Source: Microcaldota archaeon (lineage in GTDB: Archaea > Micrarchaeota > Micrarchaeia > Micrarchaeales > CABMGC01). From it: DNA of 33,414 bases. Below are positions 23,363 through 31,438 of the stretch, one piece after another. The stretch is taken from positions 1-33,414 of the forward strand of contig JAGWGW010000010.1 of the NCBI GenBank assembly GCA_028867135.1, in the 5' to 3' direction. The notes under the pieces are model-generated. The model did no database searches and was not told the origin of the DNA. It saw only the letters and a program-made list of their open reading frames with translations. Positions within the stretch are counted from its first letter, which is position 1; every line of letters begins with the position of its first letter. A program made the position numbers and the translations under genes.

Positions 23363-23983
23363 ATGAATTTTAAGGGCTCATGGAAACCTATGGCAGCAGC
23401 CTTTGCAGCAGGAGCGGTGCTTTCTGCTCCTGCAGTGCTCCCGATAAAGGCGGCATTCAGGGGAAGCGACCGTGCGCCAGTTCATGCGAAAGCTGCAGCT
23501 GTAAAGGAGCCTGCAAAAAGGGATCCTCAAAGGAGGCAGGAGCAGAGCACATATGACACAATGCAGATGGTGCCAAAGCTCACAGGACCTGAGGTGCTGT
23601 ACGCGAAAAGGGACGGGCACCAGATGCTACAGACAAGCAACGGTTATGATGTGGTGCTGCTCGTAGCTGGGCAGATAACAAAGAATGGCCAGAAGATCAA
23701 TTTCGGATTGTTCGACGTCTACAACCCCAGTGGCGCACTTGTGTACCATGCTGTGCCTGTGCAGGAGGGCGCGATCCAGCCTTTCGGGTTTGCGCAGACA
23801 TCGGTTGGGGAGGCTGGCTCTACGATGGTCCTCTACCTGTCGAAAACGATGCCCAAGAGCGATGCGGCCGTGGTGCAGGTAGCCTTCGTCACATACGATA
23901 TCAGGCCTGGGGCTATCGCCACAGTGGCGAACTCAGGTGTTCCGTGCACAGTGGCGCAGATCAGCATGGGGCTCTGCGAATGA
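23363..23983 (+). CDS. hypothetical secreted or membrane-anchored protein
   Basis: I do not recognise this 206-aa protein. Residues 8-28 (PMAAAFAAGAVLSAPAVLPI) form a single hydrophobic segment, either a signal peptide or an N-terminal anchor. A basic, Ala/Pro-rich linker follows (about 30-60), then a beta-rich domain (about 75-190) with VLYAKRDGHQMLQTSNGYDV, INFGLFDVYNPSGALVYHAV and VVQVAFVTYDIRPG. Two cysteines sit near the C-terminus (VPCTVAQISMGLCE) and might form a disulfide outside the cell. It lies 51 bases after the carbamoyltransferase and overlaps no neighbour. Confidence 0.7.
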   Translation: MNFKGSWKPMAAAFAAGAVLSAPAVLPIKAAFRGSDRAPVHAKAAAVKEPAKRDPQRRQEQSTYDTMQMVPKLTGPEVLYAKRDGHQMLQTSNGYDVVLLVAGQITKNGQKINFGLFDVYNPSGALVYHAVPVQEGAIQPFGFAQTSVGEAGSTMVLYLSKTMPKSDAAVVQVAFVTYDIRPGAIATVANSGVPCTVAQISMGLCE

Positions 23984-24074
23984 CGCCGCAGAGATCTTTA
24001 CCTGCGTCAGCTGCATGCTGTCAGATACATTAATAATTGGAAAATCAGATGTAAGGAGGGTAGGAAATGGTTTG

Positions 24075-25745
24075 ATGGCCAAGGAGAGCAGGGCTTCGAA
24101 GCTTGCAGAGCGGATCCGGAACATCAGAACAAAGGACATGCTTGTCGCTGCGGTTTTTTGCCTTATACTGGCTAACGCTGCAGTTTACGCGTTCATGCAC
24201 CTGGAGGGCATCAGCGGATACGGGGATGACCCGACCTATGCAAACCTGGGAGTGTCTGTTGTACAGGGCACGTTCAAGATGACGCCAACCTACATCTTTT
24301 CAGTAAGGCTGACAGAGGCGTTCGCAATAGGGCTTTTCTATCTGCTTTTTGGCATAAGCAACTTCTCTGTCGCACTGTGGAGCATAGCGGCATACCTGTG
24401 CCTGATCGCGGTTGCCTTCTATACGGGCAGGTTCTTCCATAATGATAATGCTGGCCTTGTAAGCGCCTTCCTAGTAAGCATATTCCCGTTGGTGACAAAA
24501 TACGCGACTACAGTAAATGACGACATACCTCTTGCGCTCTTTGCCTCGCTCGCTGTGCTCCTGTTCCTTTATGGTGAACGCGACAAGAAGCACGGATACT
24601 ACCTATTGAGCGGAGTGATGCTGGTGCTCGCATGGCTGACCAGCTACGAGGCCGCCCTGGCCATAGCGTTCGTGCTGCTCTATGCCGTTGTCGGGATCCT
24701 GAGGAAAAGGATAAGGGTCGACAAGACTTTTGCCTCGTTCCCATTGGGCATCGCAGCCGCATTTGCAATCGTCTTCGTCTACAGTTACGTAAACTGCGGG
24801 CAGCCTTTCGTGACGATAACCACGAACGCGAGGTTCTACAGCGCTGTAGGCCAGTTCGTTGACGGCTATGCCACGATACCTAGCGCAACTACCGACCTGT
24901 CATTTTACATAAAGGAGATGTTCCCTTACAAGGTCATAGAGTCGGTTACGACCCTGGGCCTGCAGAACGCCATAAACTACTTCGACATACAGATGTTCTC
25001 CGGCGGGATCTACAACTTCGAGTATGGCCTTTACTTCTACCTGCTGCTGCCCGCCATTGCAGTGCTATTGCTTCGAGATAAAAATTCATACTTTCTGGTG
25101 TTCTGGTTCGCCTTCTTGTGGCTGGGCCTTGAATTCGGGCCGATGCATGTGGACATAAGCCTCAACCCGCCCCACATAACCTACCTTCTGGCGCACAGGC
25201 TCTACAGGTTCATGCTAATTGCTACGGTTCCCATATCCTGCATTCTTTCAATCGGATTGCTGCGGCTTTGGGAGAAAAGAAGGAGGGTGTGGGGAATCGC
25301 AGGTTTCCTCTTCTTTGCTGTGATACTCGCCCTGCTGTACATGAGCAACTATGCGATATCGAATTACTGGTACTATTACCAGCATTATCCTGCGGAGCTG
25401 ATGATGCAGGCGACTAACTTCATCAAGGCCATGAACCCCCAGGGGCCCATATACCTAGAATCATACTACAACTATGCGTATGTGGGGTACATAGAGGGCG
25501 CTGAATCGACATATCTCGGCATGCCGCTGTCGAATCAGGTGAACTACAGCATAGGGAGCAACGTGAGCTGCGACAGGCTGCTGGCCAATGCATACATAGT
25601 ATGGGCTGGGCCGCCGCACTGCAGGAACTGGGTCAACGTGCTGAACATAACGCAGCCTAAAGACATTCCTGAATACCTGATAAGATATGAGGATCCTGTG
25701 CTGGGGTACAAGATAACCAATGTCTATCTCATAAGAGGCGCCTAA
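24075..25745 (+). CDS. GT-C fold membrane glycosyltransferase (PMT/ArnT-like)
   Basis: The 556-aa protein has about 10-12 membrane helices. The first external loop carries the acidic pair expected for GT-C enzymes (GYGDDPTYANLGVSVVQG, just after helix 1), and the second loop region reads FFHNDNAGLVSAFLVSIFPL. These enzymes transfer sugars from lipid-linked donors to proteins or lipids on the outer side of the membrane. The C-terminal 120 residues form a soluble outer domain (PIYLESYYNYAYVGYIEGAE). The open frame extends upstream to 23937 through the preceding gene, but the MAKESRASK start at 24075, downstream of an ATTAATAATT TATA near 24028, looks correct. Donor and acceptor are unknown. Confidence 0.82.
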   Translation: MAKESRASKLAERIRNIRTKDMLVAAVFCLILANAAVYAFMHLEGISGYGDDPTYANLGVSVVQGTFKMTPTYIFSVRLTEAFAIGLFYLLFGISNFSVALWSIAAYLCLIAVAFYTGRFFHNDNAGLVSAFLVSIFPLVTKYATTVNDDIPLALFASLAVLLFLYGERDKKHGYYLLSGVMLVLAWLTSYEAALAIAFVLLYAVVGILRKRIRVDKTFASFPLGIAAAFAIVFVYSYVNCGQPFVTITTNARFYSAVGQFVDGYATIPSATTDLSFYIKEMFPYKVIESVTTLGLQNAINYFDIQMFSGGIYNFEYGLYFYLLLPAIAVLLLRDKNSYFLVFWFAFLWLGLEFGPMHVDISLNPPHITYLLAHRLYRFMLIATVPISCILSIGLLRLWEKRRRVWGIAGFLFFAVILALLYMSNYAISNYWYYYQHYPAELMMQATNFIKAMNPQGPIYLESYYNYAYVGYIEGAESTYLGMPLSNQVNYSIGSNVSCDRLLANAYIVWAGPPHCRNWVNVLNITQPKDIPEYLIRYEDPVLGYKITNVYLIRGA

Positions 25746-25862
25746 AGCTTCATTAACGTTTTCCGGGATAAAAACCTATGCAAAACCTACATCTGCAAAA
25801 GAGGAAATAGGGATATGGTAATGAACTTCAGACATCCAAAAGCGCTTATAAATTTTGATTAA

Positions 25863-27017
25863 ATGAGCGACGCTAAGACTGTACCGGATTACCTGTTACT
25901 CGGCTTTGCTCTCAGCTCGATTGGAGGCCCGCTTGCCCTGATTGCCCTTTACATTATAGGCGCCTCTGGACCTGCGCTGAACTCTTTGGGAATGGCTGCA
26001 CTTATAGGAGCTCTTCTCTTCGTGTTTCCTTTGTTCATCTGGTACAACTATTCCAAAAAGATAGCCTCCTCAGGTGGGCTCTATGAGTTTGTAAGACAAG
26101 CAGCAGGAGAGAAGGTTGCTAAAATTCAGGGTTGGATATGGGCATTCAGCTACTTCCTCTACCTGCCATACACTGTTGTGTACGTAGTCTTCTATCTAAT
26201 TCCAGACATATTCGTAGTACCGAGGTCATATCTATATGTGCTTGAGATTGCTCTACCTCTGATTCTGATAGCCATGGTTATTCTCAGCAAAAAGATCAGT
26301 CTACTCTTTTTGTTTTTTGGTGCAATCCTTCAGCTTTTGGTGATTATTGTGCTTGTTTGGTTCGTAACCTCGCATACGGGCATAAGCGTTGCCACGCTTG
26401 CGCCCAACGCAGGCGCACTGGACGTGTTCGGTGGTGGATTTGCGATAGCTACACTGTTCATCTGTCTGGATCTTCCACTCTTTCTTGGTGGCGAAATCAA
26501 GAACGGCAGAAAGATTCTCGGGAAGGTTCTGGTTGCATCCTTTGCCTTGGTGGCGGCATTCGTCGTCATAGCGGCTGTTCTTATTCCTGCGGGCGTTACG
26601 CAGAGGGTTGCCTCAGATGCGATTCCGGGGTTTGTTTTGGCAAAGATGTATTCTAACCCGGCTTTTGCAGCAACGGTAGGCATTTTCGTGCTGGTGAGCG
26701 TGATCGGGCTAGTGCTTGCTGAGTTCTTCGCCCTCACCAGGCTCATGAAGCACATGCTGAATATAGAGCTCTCTAGTTCGGTGCTCTGGATATCGGGGCT
26801 TTTCATGCTGATGAGCCTTGCAAGTCTCATAAACCCGTATAAATTTTACGATTACACATTGCAGCCTTCCCTGATTGCGCTCTGGGTATCACAGCTGATA
26901 CCGGTGCTTGCCTATCCCTCTTTCCTAAAGAGGTTCTCCAGACTCACGGCGGTTGGAGTGTTTGCCGCACTTGTATCTGCAGCCGTGATGCTTTACGGTC
27001 TTTATACCGCACTTTAG
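25863..27017 (+). CDS. APC-superfamily amino-acid permease-like transporter
   Basis: This 384-aa protein has about 11-12 hydrophobic helices. An early glycine-rich unwound helix (LGFALSSIGGPLALIALYII) and the SGGLYEFVRQAAGEKVAKIQ loop, which matches the S-G-G-x-Y-x-x-x-R region of APC transporters, support the family. A substrate amino acid or amine cannot be named. CTTATAAATT lies only about 9-18 bases before the ATG, too close for usual initiation, so another promoter probably serves the gene. It begins a rightward set with the small membrane protein, cupredoxin and RnfD-like gene. Codon use is more mixed than in the backbone genes to the left. Confidence 0.82.
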   Translation: MSDAKTVPDYLLLGFALSSIGGPLALIALYIIGASGPALNSLGMAALIGALLFVFPLFIWYNYSKKIASSGGLYEFVRQAAGEKVAKIQGWIWAFSYFLYLPYTVVYVVFYLIPDIFVVPRSYLYVLEIALPLILIAMVILSKKISLLFLFFGAILQLLVIIVLVWFVTSHTGISVATLAPNAGALDVFGGGFAIATLFICLDLPLFLGGEIKNGRKILGKVLVASFALVAAFVVIAAVLIPAGVTQRVASDAIPGFVLAKMYSNPAFAATVGIFVLVSVIGLVLAEFFALTRLMKHMLNIELSSSVLWISGLFMLMSLASLINPYKFYDYTLQPSLIALWVSQLIPVLAYPSFLKRFSRLTAVGVFAALVSAAVMLYGLYTAL

Positions 27018-27063
27018 AGCAAAGGTTAAATAGCCTTAGGACAAAATAAAACTGGGTTATGAG

Positions 27064-27213
27064 ATGGTAGAAACTAAGTGGATTGCGGTAGCATTGATAG
27101 TGGTCTTGATAATAGTCGCTGTCGTCTACTTCGTATCCCAGGGCTCTTCGGTGCAGACATCAGGATCTCTCACTACAGCAGCGCAGGCTACAACAGCGCA
27201 TACATGGGCATAG
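27064..27213 (+). CDS. 49-aa single-pass membrane protein with TTAHTWA tail
   Basis: The frame reads MVETKWIAVALIVVLIIVAV then VYFVSQGSSVQTSGSLTTAA and ends QATTAHTWA at a TAG. It consists of one N-terminal membrane helix and a Ser/Thr/Ala-rich tail that should lie outside the cell. The stop is two bases before the ATG of the cupredoxin gene, so translation is probably coupled. Its helix and its last seven residues both match those of the cupredoxin (IVVLI in the helix, TTAHTWA at the end), as though the copper domain had been removed from a copy. A GAG/GAGATGG context provides only a weak ribosome site. Confidence 0.6.
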   Translation: MVETKWIAVALIVVLIIVAVVYFVSQGSSVQTSGSLTTAAQATTAHTWA

Positions 27214-27215
27214 CT

Positions 27216-27806
27216 ATGGTCAGCAACATTGTGATAGGCGGCATTGTCGTCCTGATAGTTATAATCGCAGCCGGTGCATACGTTCTCAACCAGTCCTCAC
27301 TACGTTCGACGATTCCTCCTACGGCGTCGACCACCGTTTCTGGCGGACCCACAACATCAGTTACTTCAGCAGGCCAAGAAACACTGACGCTGACCGAGGT
27401 CGAATACTCGATAACGCCAAGCGTCATATATGCCACGCCAGGCGAATCCGTTGTCTTGCACGTCCACAATGCAGGCACTGTAGACCATAGCCTCAGCATC
27501 ACAGGACCCGGTTTCAACGTTACGTTGATGCCAACACTGATACCTCCCGGCGGCAACCAGACCCTTAGCTTTACCGCACCGGCAGCTGGCAACTACACAT
27601 TCTTCTGCCCAGTTCCCGGACACAAGGATCTGGGAATGAAAGGCACCTTGGTTGTGAAGCAGTCAACCCAGCAGAACGCCGTCACTACAGTGGCCACGAC
27701 GCAGAGCACGGCTCCCACAACGGTTACTAGCGTTGCATCTACTGCTCCAACCACTTCTACGGGTTCCACATCAGTTCCCACAACAACAGCACACACCTGG
27801 GCCTGA
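27216..27806 (+). CDS. membrane-anchored type-1 copper protein (cupredoxin)
   Basis: The 196-aa protein has an N-terminal membrane helix (IVIGGIVVLIVIIAAGAYVL), a Thr/Ser/Pro linker, a cupredoxin domain (about 52-145) and a Thr-rich tail. The copper ligands are visible: histidine in GTVDHSLSI, then cysteine, histidine and methionine in FFCPVPGHKDLGMKG. Such blue copper proteins carry electrons outside the membrane. Several N-X-T sequons suggest glycosylation. An open frame extends upstream to 27078, but the ATG at 27216 gives a normal anchor and immediately follows the previous stop. The tail ends TTAHTWA, as in the small membrane protein before it. The neighbour downstream is RnfD-like, which suggests a joint redox role. 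Confidence 0.88.
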   Translation: MVSNIVIGGIVVLIVIIAAGAYVLNQSSLRSTIPPTASTTVSGGPTTSVTSAGQETLTLTEVEYSITPSVIYATPGESVVLHVHNAGTVDHSLSITGPGFNVTLMPTLIPPGGNQTLSFTAPAAGNYTFFCPVPGHKDLGMKGTLVVKQSTQQNAVTTVATTQSTAPTTVTSVASTAPTTSTGSTSVPTTTAHTWA

Positions 27807-27831
27807 GCCGGTTGCTTTATCAAGGGATGGT

Positions 27832-28563
27832 ATGCGACTGCCGGACATCTACGAACAGATGATAATAAGCCTGTTAATCCTGGCCGTATCTGGGATGTAC
27901 CAGAATGGACTGGACAATACCGTTCCACAACTGAGTCTTGCGGTGGCGACCGCTGCGCTCCTGGACCTTTTCCTAAAGCGTCTCAAACTGAAGCGCTTCG
28001 TGGTTCCAAAATCTGGGATAATAACCGGACTGTTGGTGGGCATGGTACTCAATCTGACCTCTCCGTGGTACGCCGCGATAGTGACGGCCGCAGCGGCGAT
28101 TGCTCTAAAGCACCTTATCATCTATAAGGGTAGGAATGTTTTCAATCCAGCGTCACTGGGATTGGTGCTCTGCGGGTTCGTGTTCGGCTTCGGAGGCGGA
28201 TGGTGGAGCTCCTCGAATCCCGCACTTATCATAATCCTAGGAATCTTGGTCATGTATAGGGTAAAAGGCTACTACATGGTAGTCCCGTACCTTGTCCTGT
28301 TCTTTCTGCTTTTCACAATCTCAAAGAGTTTTGCAGTCACAGCAGACAGTTTTCTTAATCCTATCATACTTTTCTTCTCGTTTTTCATGCTTACAGAACA
28401 CAAAACTGCGCCGCATTTTGCAATGCAGAGGGTAATCTACGGTTCTGTTATTGCAGTTTTCGCTTTTGTGCTGTTCTATTACTTGCCGGCGTACTTTCTG
28501 TTGCTCCCGCTTCTGATAGGAAATATATGTGGATTAGTAATAGAACAGCTGATTAAAAAGTAG
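27832..28563 (+). CDS. RnfD/NqrB-family membrane protein
   Basis: This 243-aa, highly hydrophobic protein matches the NQR2/RnfD/RnfE family: VVPKSGIITGLLVGMVLNLT, then TAAAAIALKHLIIYKGRNVF and FNPASLGLVL. In Rnf and Nqr complexes this subunit carries covalently bound FMN, attached at a Ser/Thr-Gly-Ala-Thr motif, and takes part in ion-coupled electron transfer. I see no S-G-A-T motif here and no other Rnf subunits nearby, so a complete Rnf pump is not supported. The longer upstream frame from 27733 covers the end of the cupredoxin and is not expected to be translated; ATG 27832, 25 bases after that stop, gives a normal start. Confidence 0.82.
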   Translation: MRLPDIYEQMIISLLILAVSGMYQNGLDNTVPQLSLAVATAALLDLFLKRLKLKRFVVPKSGIITGLLVGMVLNLTSPWYAAIVTAAAAIALKHLIIYKGRNVFNPASLGLVLCGFVFGFGGGWWSSSNPALIIILGILVMYRVKGYYMVVPYLVLFFLLFTISKSFAVTADSFLNPIILFFSFFMLTEHKTAPHFAMQRVIYGSVIAVFAFVLFYYLPAYFLLLPLLIGNICGLVIEQLIKK

Positions 28564-28659
28564 ACATAGAACCTCTGGTTTTCCTCCAGCATCCAAAATT
28601 CTATGGAAACAGGCAAAAGAGTCCGGTTTTTCGGTAATCTCTATATCCCATGAATAGAA

Positions 28660-28733
28660 CGGGGGGCCCGTGATTTGAACACGGGTCGCCACCTCCCGAA
28701 GGTGGAAGCCTGACCAGACTAGCAGAGCCCCCC
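28660..28733 (-). tRNA. tRNA-Pro (anticodon CGG)
   Basis: On the minus strand the acceptor stem GGGGGGC (28733-28727) pairs fully with GCCCCCC, followed by G73 at 28660. The anticodon stem CCACC/GGTGG encloses TTCGGGA with anticodon CGG at 28696-28698. The T-arm is CCGTG, loop TTCAAAT, CACGG. The D-stem has a T-T mismatch at 10-25. No intron, and CCA is not encoded. Its first base follows the M24 peptidase stop codon with no gap. Confidence 0.92.
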
Positions 28734-29789
28734 TCAAAGTATCTCGGCTCCATGCTTCCTTACTACAACATCATCCTCGATCCTTACTCCGCCGAAGCCT
28801 GGCACGTATACGCCAGGCTCCACCGTCACCACAGTGCCGGCTTTGAGCTTCTCCCTGTTCCCAGGGGCCAATCCGTTGCCGTCGTGCACCTCAAGTCCGA
28901 GGGAATGGCCCAATGAGTGTATGAACCGGCCCCTGTACCGGCCCTTTGAGAAGCCGTCTATGTAGTCCCTTGCTGCCTTGTCTACCTTTGAAGCGACGAC
29001 CCCTTCCTTTATCATTGATATCGCTATCCTTTGCGCCTCCTTGACAACGCCGTACATCTCGGCTTTCCTGATGTGATCCCTTGCATTGCTATTGTCCTTG
29101 AATATCATAGTGCGGGTTATGTCGGAGCAGTAGTTCTGCACCCTGGCCCCGGCATCTATGAGTATGAAGTCGCCTTTCCTTAGCCTTGTGTTGCCTGGCA
29201 TGTGGTGCGGCATGGAAGAGTTCTTTCCGAAGCAGGCTATGGTGCTGAAAGAGGGACCTTCTGAGCCAAGCGAGCTGGATATGTAGTCGAACTCAGCGGC
29301 AAGCTCCTTTTCGGTCATGCCTTCGCGTAGTCTATTCCTTATCTTGACCATTGCTGCCTTTGTTATGCGCGCGGCTTTCCTTATGCTGTCAATCTCTCCC
29401 TGGTCCTTCACCATCCTTGCGTTTGAGAAAGCCCCGGATGCGTCTACAAGCTTCCTGGGCCCGTATGCCCTTCTTATCCTGCCGTACAGGCTTGCAGGCA
29501 GGAAATCCTCGTTTATTCCTATGGTACGGCCTTTGATCGCGCTTGAAAGCAGCGACCTGAGCTGCTTTGAGCTGCTTACCTTCACCACCCTTAGCCCTGG
29601 CGCTCTCTGCTTCATGGCATCCTCGTACTCAAGCGAGTTGGTGAGCAGCTCGATTCCCTTCCTGCTTATTATAAGCGAGTTTCCCTCGAAAAGACCGCTC
29701 GCAAATCCGGTCATGTACGTGAAGTTTGGGTCTCTGATGCCCGTGTTTATTATGAGCATGCGGCTTGCGCCCTTGCAGTTCGAAAGCAC
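28734..29789 (-). CDS. pepQ: M24 metallopeptidase, Xaa-Pro dipeptidase/aminopeptidase type
   Basis: The C-terminal pita-bread domain has all five metal ligands: Asp in LIDAGAR, Asp in CSDITRT, His in HSLGHSLGLEVHD, Glu in TVEPGVYVPG and Glu in VRIEDDV. The N-terminal domain (about 1-130) has the creatinase-like start with RDPNFTYMTGFASG. Members remove residues from peptides with proline at the second position, using two metal ions. The open frame starts with GTG 29789; ATG 29759 (MLIINTGIRDPNFTY) is an equally good start and matches family N-termini better. Its promoter overlaps that of the divergent nre gene. tRNA-Pro follows its stop codon immediately. Confidence 0.88.
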   Translation of the reverse strand: MLSNCKGASRMLIINTGIRDPNFTYMTGFASGLFEGNSLIISRKGIELLTNSLEYEDAMKQRAPGLRVVKVSSSKQLRSLLSSAIKGRTIGINEDFLPASLYGRIRRAYGPRKLVDASGAFSNARMVKDQGEIDSIRKAARITKAAMVKIRNRLREGMTEKELAAEFDYISSSLGSEGPSFSTIACFGKNSSMPHHMPGNTRLRKGDFILIDAGARVQNYCSDITRTMIFKDNSNARDHIRKAEMYGVVKEAQRIAISMIKEGVVASKVDKAARDYIDGFSKGRYRGRFIHSLGHSLGLEVHDGNGLAPGNREKLKAGTVVTVEPGVYVPGFGGVRIEDDVVVRKHGAEIL

Positions 29790-29828
29790 CCTTGATGCTC
29801 TCTTGAGTAAAACGTTTATCTTGGCACC

Positions 29829-29839
29829 TTTTAATATTT
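29829..29839. promoter_or_regulatory. TATA element between pepQ and nre
   Basis: TTTTAATATTT reads as a TATA box on the plus strand, about 26 bases before a start site near 29860 for nre, and its complement AAATATTAAAA is placed likewise for the minus-strand peptidase gene, near 29808. Confidence 0.45.
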
Positions 29840-29887
29840 GAGCTGCTTAATCAGTTAATGAGGCTTAAAATTAATAAGGGTGCTAAC

Positions 29888-31096
29888 ATGATGGCGGGCA
29901 TGGATGTTGTAAGGTCCATAGCGGTTTACAAGAACATGAAGGACCCCTCACTGCTCAAGTACTACTACAAGTTCAAGGCTCTTGAGCATGTTTCAGGGAA
30001 TGAGGTTCAGGGATCGTCCCCTCCAGATATATTCGTAGGCAGGTTTGGCTATCCGAACGTGAGCATCGGGCCCATGGTGCCTCCGCAATTCGGGGACACT
30101 TCCATAATGAGCACCCCGGAGAGATGGGTCGGCAGGAGCATACCGGAGATAGTGGAATTCAGGTCCATGCTGATAAGGGGCATGTACAGGACAAGGATCA
30201 CGAACGCAGACAATGGCAGGATAGAGGAGATGGTCAAGGAGCTTGCCATATCGGACCAGTACAGCGGGGTAACGGAGACGCTCGCGCACAAGCCCATACT
30301 TAGGATGAGCTTCGATGAGAACAGCCAGCCGTACGGCCCCAGCGCAGCCCTGAAGGATATGAGGATAGACAACACCAAGACGAACCAGAAGCTCGAGAGC
30401 GCCTATCATGACACGGCGATGCCAGCAAAGGACGCGATAATAGAGCTTTACGAGAAGAGCGTGCTCGTCTCGAAGATACAGAAGGCGCTGTCCGCAGGAG
30501 TGCTGGGAACGGGGAAGAACAGGAAGTTCGTGCCGACCAGGTGGAGCATAACTGCTGTCGACGATACCATAGGCAGATACAAGCTTGGCAGCGTCAAGGA
30601 GTACGAGAGCATAGACAGCATACGCGTGTACCAGAACAACGCTCTTGACAACAGGTGGCTTGTCATAATGTTCCCTGGCGCGTGGGAGTACGAGCTAGTT
30701 GAGGCGTGGTATCCTAAGACATCATGGAATCCGGATGGCAAATCAATCGACATTTATTCTTCGTATGAGCCGTTTACAGGCAGGAAGAAGTACGCTGAGA
30801 TAGGCGGTTGCTACTATGCTGCAAGACTTGCGTCAACCGAGCTTCTCGACAGGATGAAGTCGCAGGCGCGGGTCGTCATATTGCGCGAGGCCCATGAGGG
30901 GTACATAATGCCGGTGGGTGTCTGGAACGTAAGGGAGCATGTGAGGGAGGCGCTGAGGGGCGAGCCCCTGCTGTTCGAGGATAGGGAGCAGTTGTACTCG
31001 TTCGTCTCGTCCAAGATGGACATACCGGTAAAGACATGGATAAAGAACAGCACGCTGCTAAGGAAGGAGATGTACCAGAAGCACCTTGTAGGCTAA
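29888..31096 (+). CDS. Nre family DNA repair protein
   Basis: The 402-aa protein matches the archaeal Nre family, which has been linked to DNA damage repair and PCNA. Family segments include PPDIFVGRFGYPNVSIGPMV and PPQFGDTSIMSTPERWVG near the N-terminus, FVPTRWSITAVDDTIGRY in the centre, and EIGGCYYAARLASTELLDRM with VILREAHEGYIMPVGVWNVR later. The four-cysteine zinc finger found at the N-terminus of some members is absent, and I do not see a convincing PCNA-binding motif at the C-terminus. The ATG at 29888 has a GGGTG ribosome site five bases upstream and is preferred over ATG 29858, which would lie at the predicted transcription start. Confidence 0.88.
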   Translation: MMAGMDVVRSIAVYKNMKDPSLLKYYYKFKALEHVSGNEVQGSSPPDIFVGRFGYPNVSIGPMVPPQFGDTSIMSTPERWVGRSIPEIVEFRSMLIRGMYRTRITNADNGRIEEMVKELAISDQYSGVTETLAHKPILRMSFDENSQPYGPSAALKDMRIDNTKTNQKLESAYHDTAMPAKDAIIELYEKSVLVSKIQKALSAGVLGTGKNRKFVPTRWSITAVDDTIGRYKLGSVKEYESIDSIRVYQNNALDNRWLVIMFPGAWEYELVEAWYPKTSWNPDGKSIDIYSSYEPFTGRKKYAEIGGCYYAARLASTELLDRMKSQARVVILREAHEGYIMPVGVWNVREHVREALRGEPLLFEDREQLYSFVSSKMDIPVKTWIKNSTLLRKEMYQKHLVG

Positions 31097-31136
31097 GCAA
31101 CCCAATTTCTCTTCCATAAAAAAGAAATTTATGACA

Positions 31137-31438
31137 TGCGTCTCTGCATAGTTTTACCTAGTCTGCGCAAGGTTCGGGGAGGCGCAGATTTTGATGCGAG
31201 AGATGCGGTGCGTAGAACTACGGGGTTTCGCGCACCGCAAGTTGCGGGCTTGATGCGCTTGCAGGAGGCGCATGCGTGGGATGCGTCCTTTGAGAAATAG
31301 ACACGAGGACAAAAAACTTTGACCGCGCAGTGCATGCACATGCGTAGAGACGCAGGTTAATACGTATGCAGGATTAATGATGCGGGAGAGATGCGCGCGC
31401 AGTTTCGACGCAGGTCTACCGCAGACGCGGAGTGCGCA
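31137..31438. other. non-coding region crowded with TGCG/CGCA stem-loops; possible structured RNA
   Basis: The 438 bases between nre and the next ORF hold no credible protein gene. By my count bases 31137-31438 contain 13 TGCG and 11 CGCA words, where about two or three in total would be expected. They form local inverted repeats: TCTGCGC/GCGCAGA (31162-31168 with 31182-31188), TGCGGTGCG/CGCACCGCA (31204-31212 with 31231-31239), ATGCGC/GCGCAT (31253-31258 with 31268-31273), TGCGT/ACGCA (31341-31345 with 31350-31354), palindromes GTGCATGCAC and TGCGCGCGCA, and GTCT/AGAC (31414-31417 with 31423-31426). TGCGTCTCT (31137-31145) could also pair at a distance with AGAGACGCA (31346-31354). AAATTTATG near 31126 is a weak TATA candidate. 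I see no RNase P or SRP RNA signature. Confidence 0.5.

Noticed and set aside
23937-24074. 46-residue upstream extension of the GT-C glycosyltransferase
   Set aside because: It overlaps the end of the preceding gene, adds non-membrane sequence without family similarity, and a TATA-like box lies within it.
25814-25862. Short 15-codon frame (MVMNFRHPKALINFD) before the permease gene
   Set aside because: A leader peptide is conceivable, but no terminator or amino-acid run supports attenuation and the promoter position is unclear.
27078-27215. 46-residue upstream extension of the cupredoxin
   Set aside because: It covers the 49-aa membrane protein in another frame and would place Cys-rich sequence before the membrane anchor.
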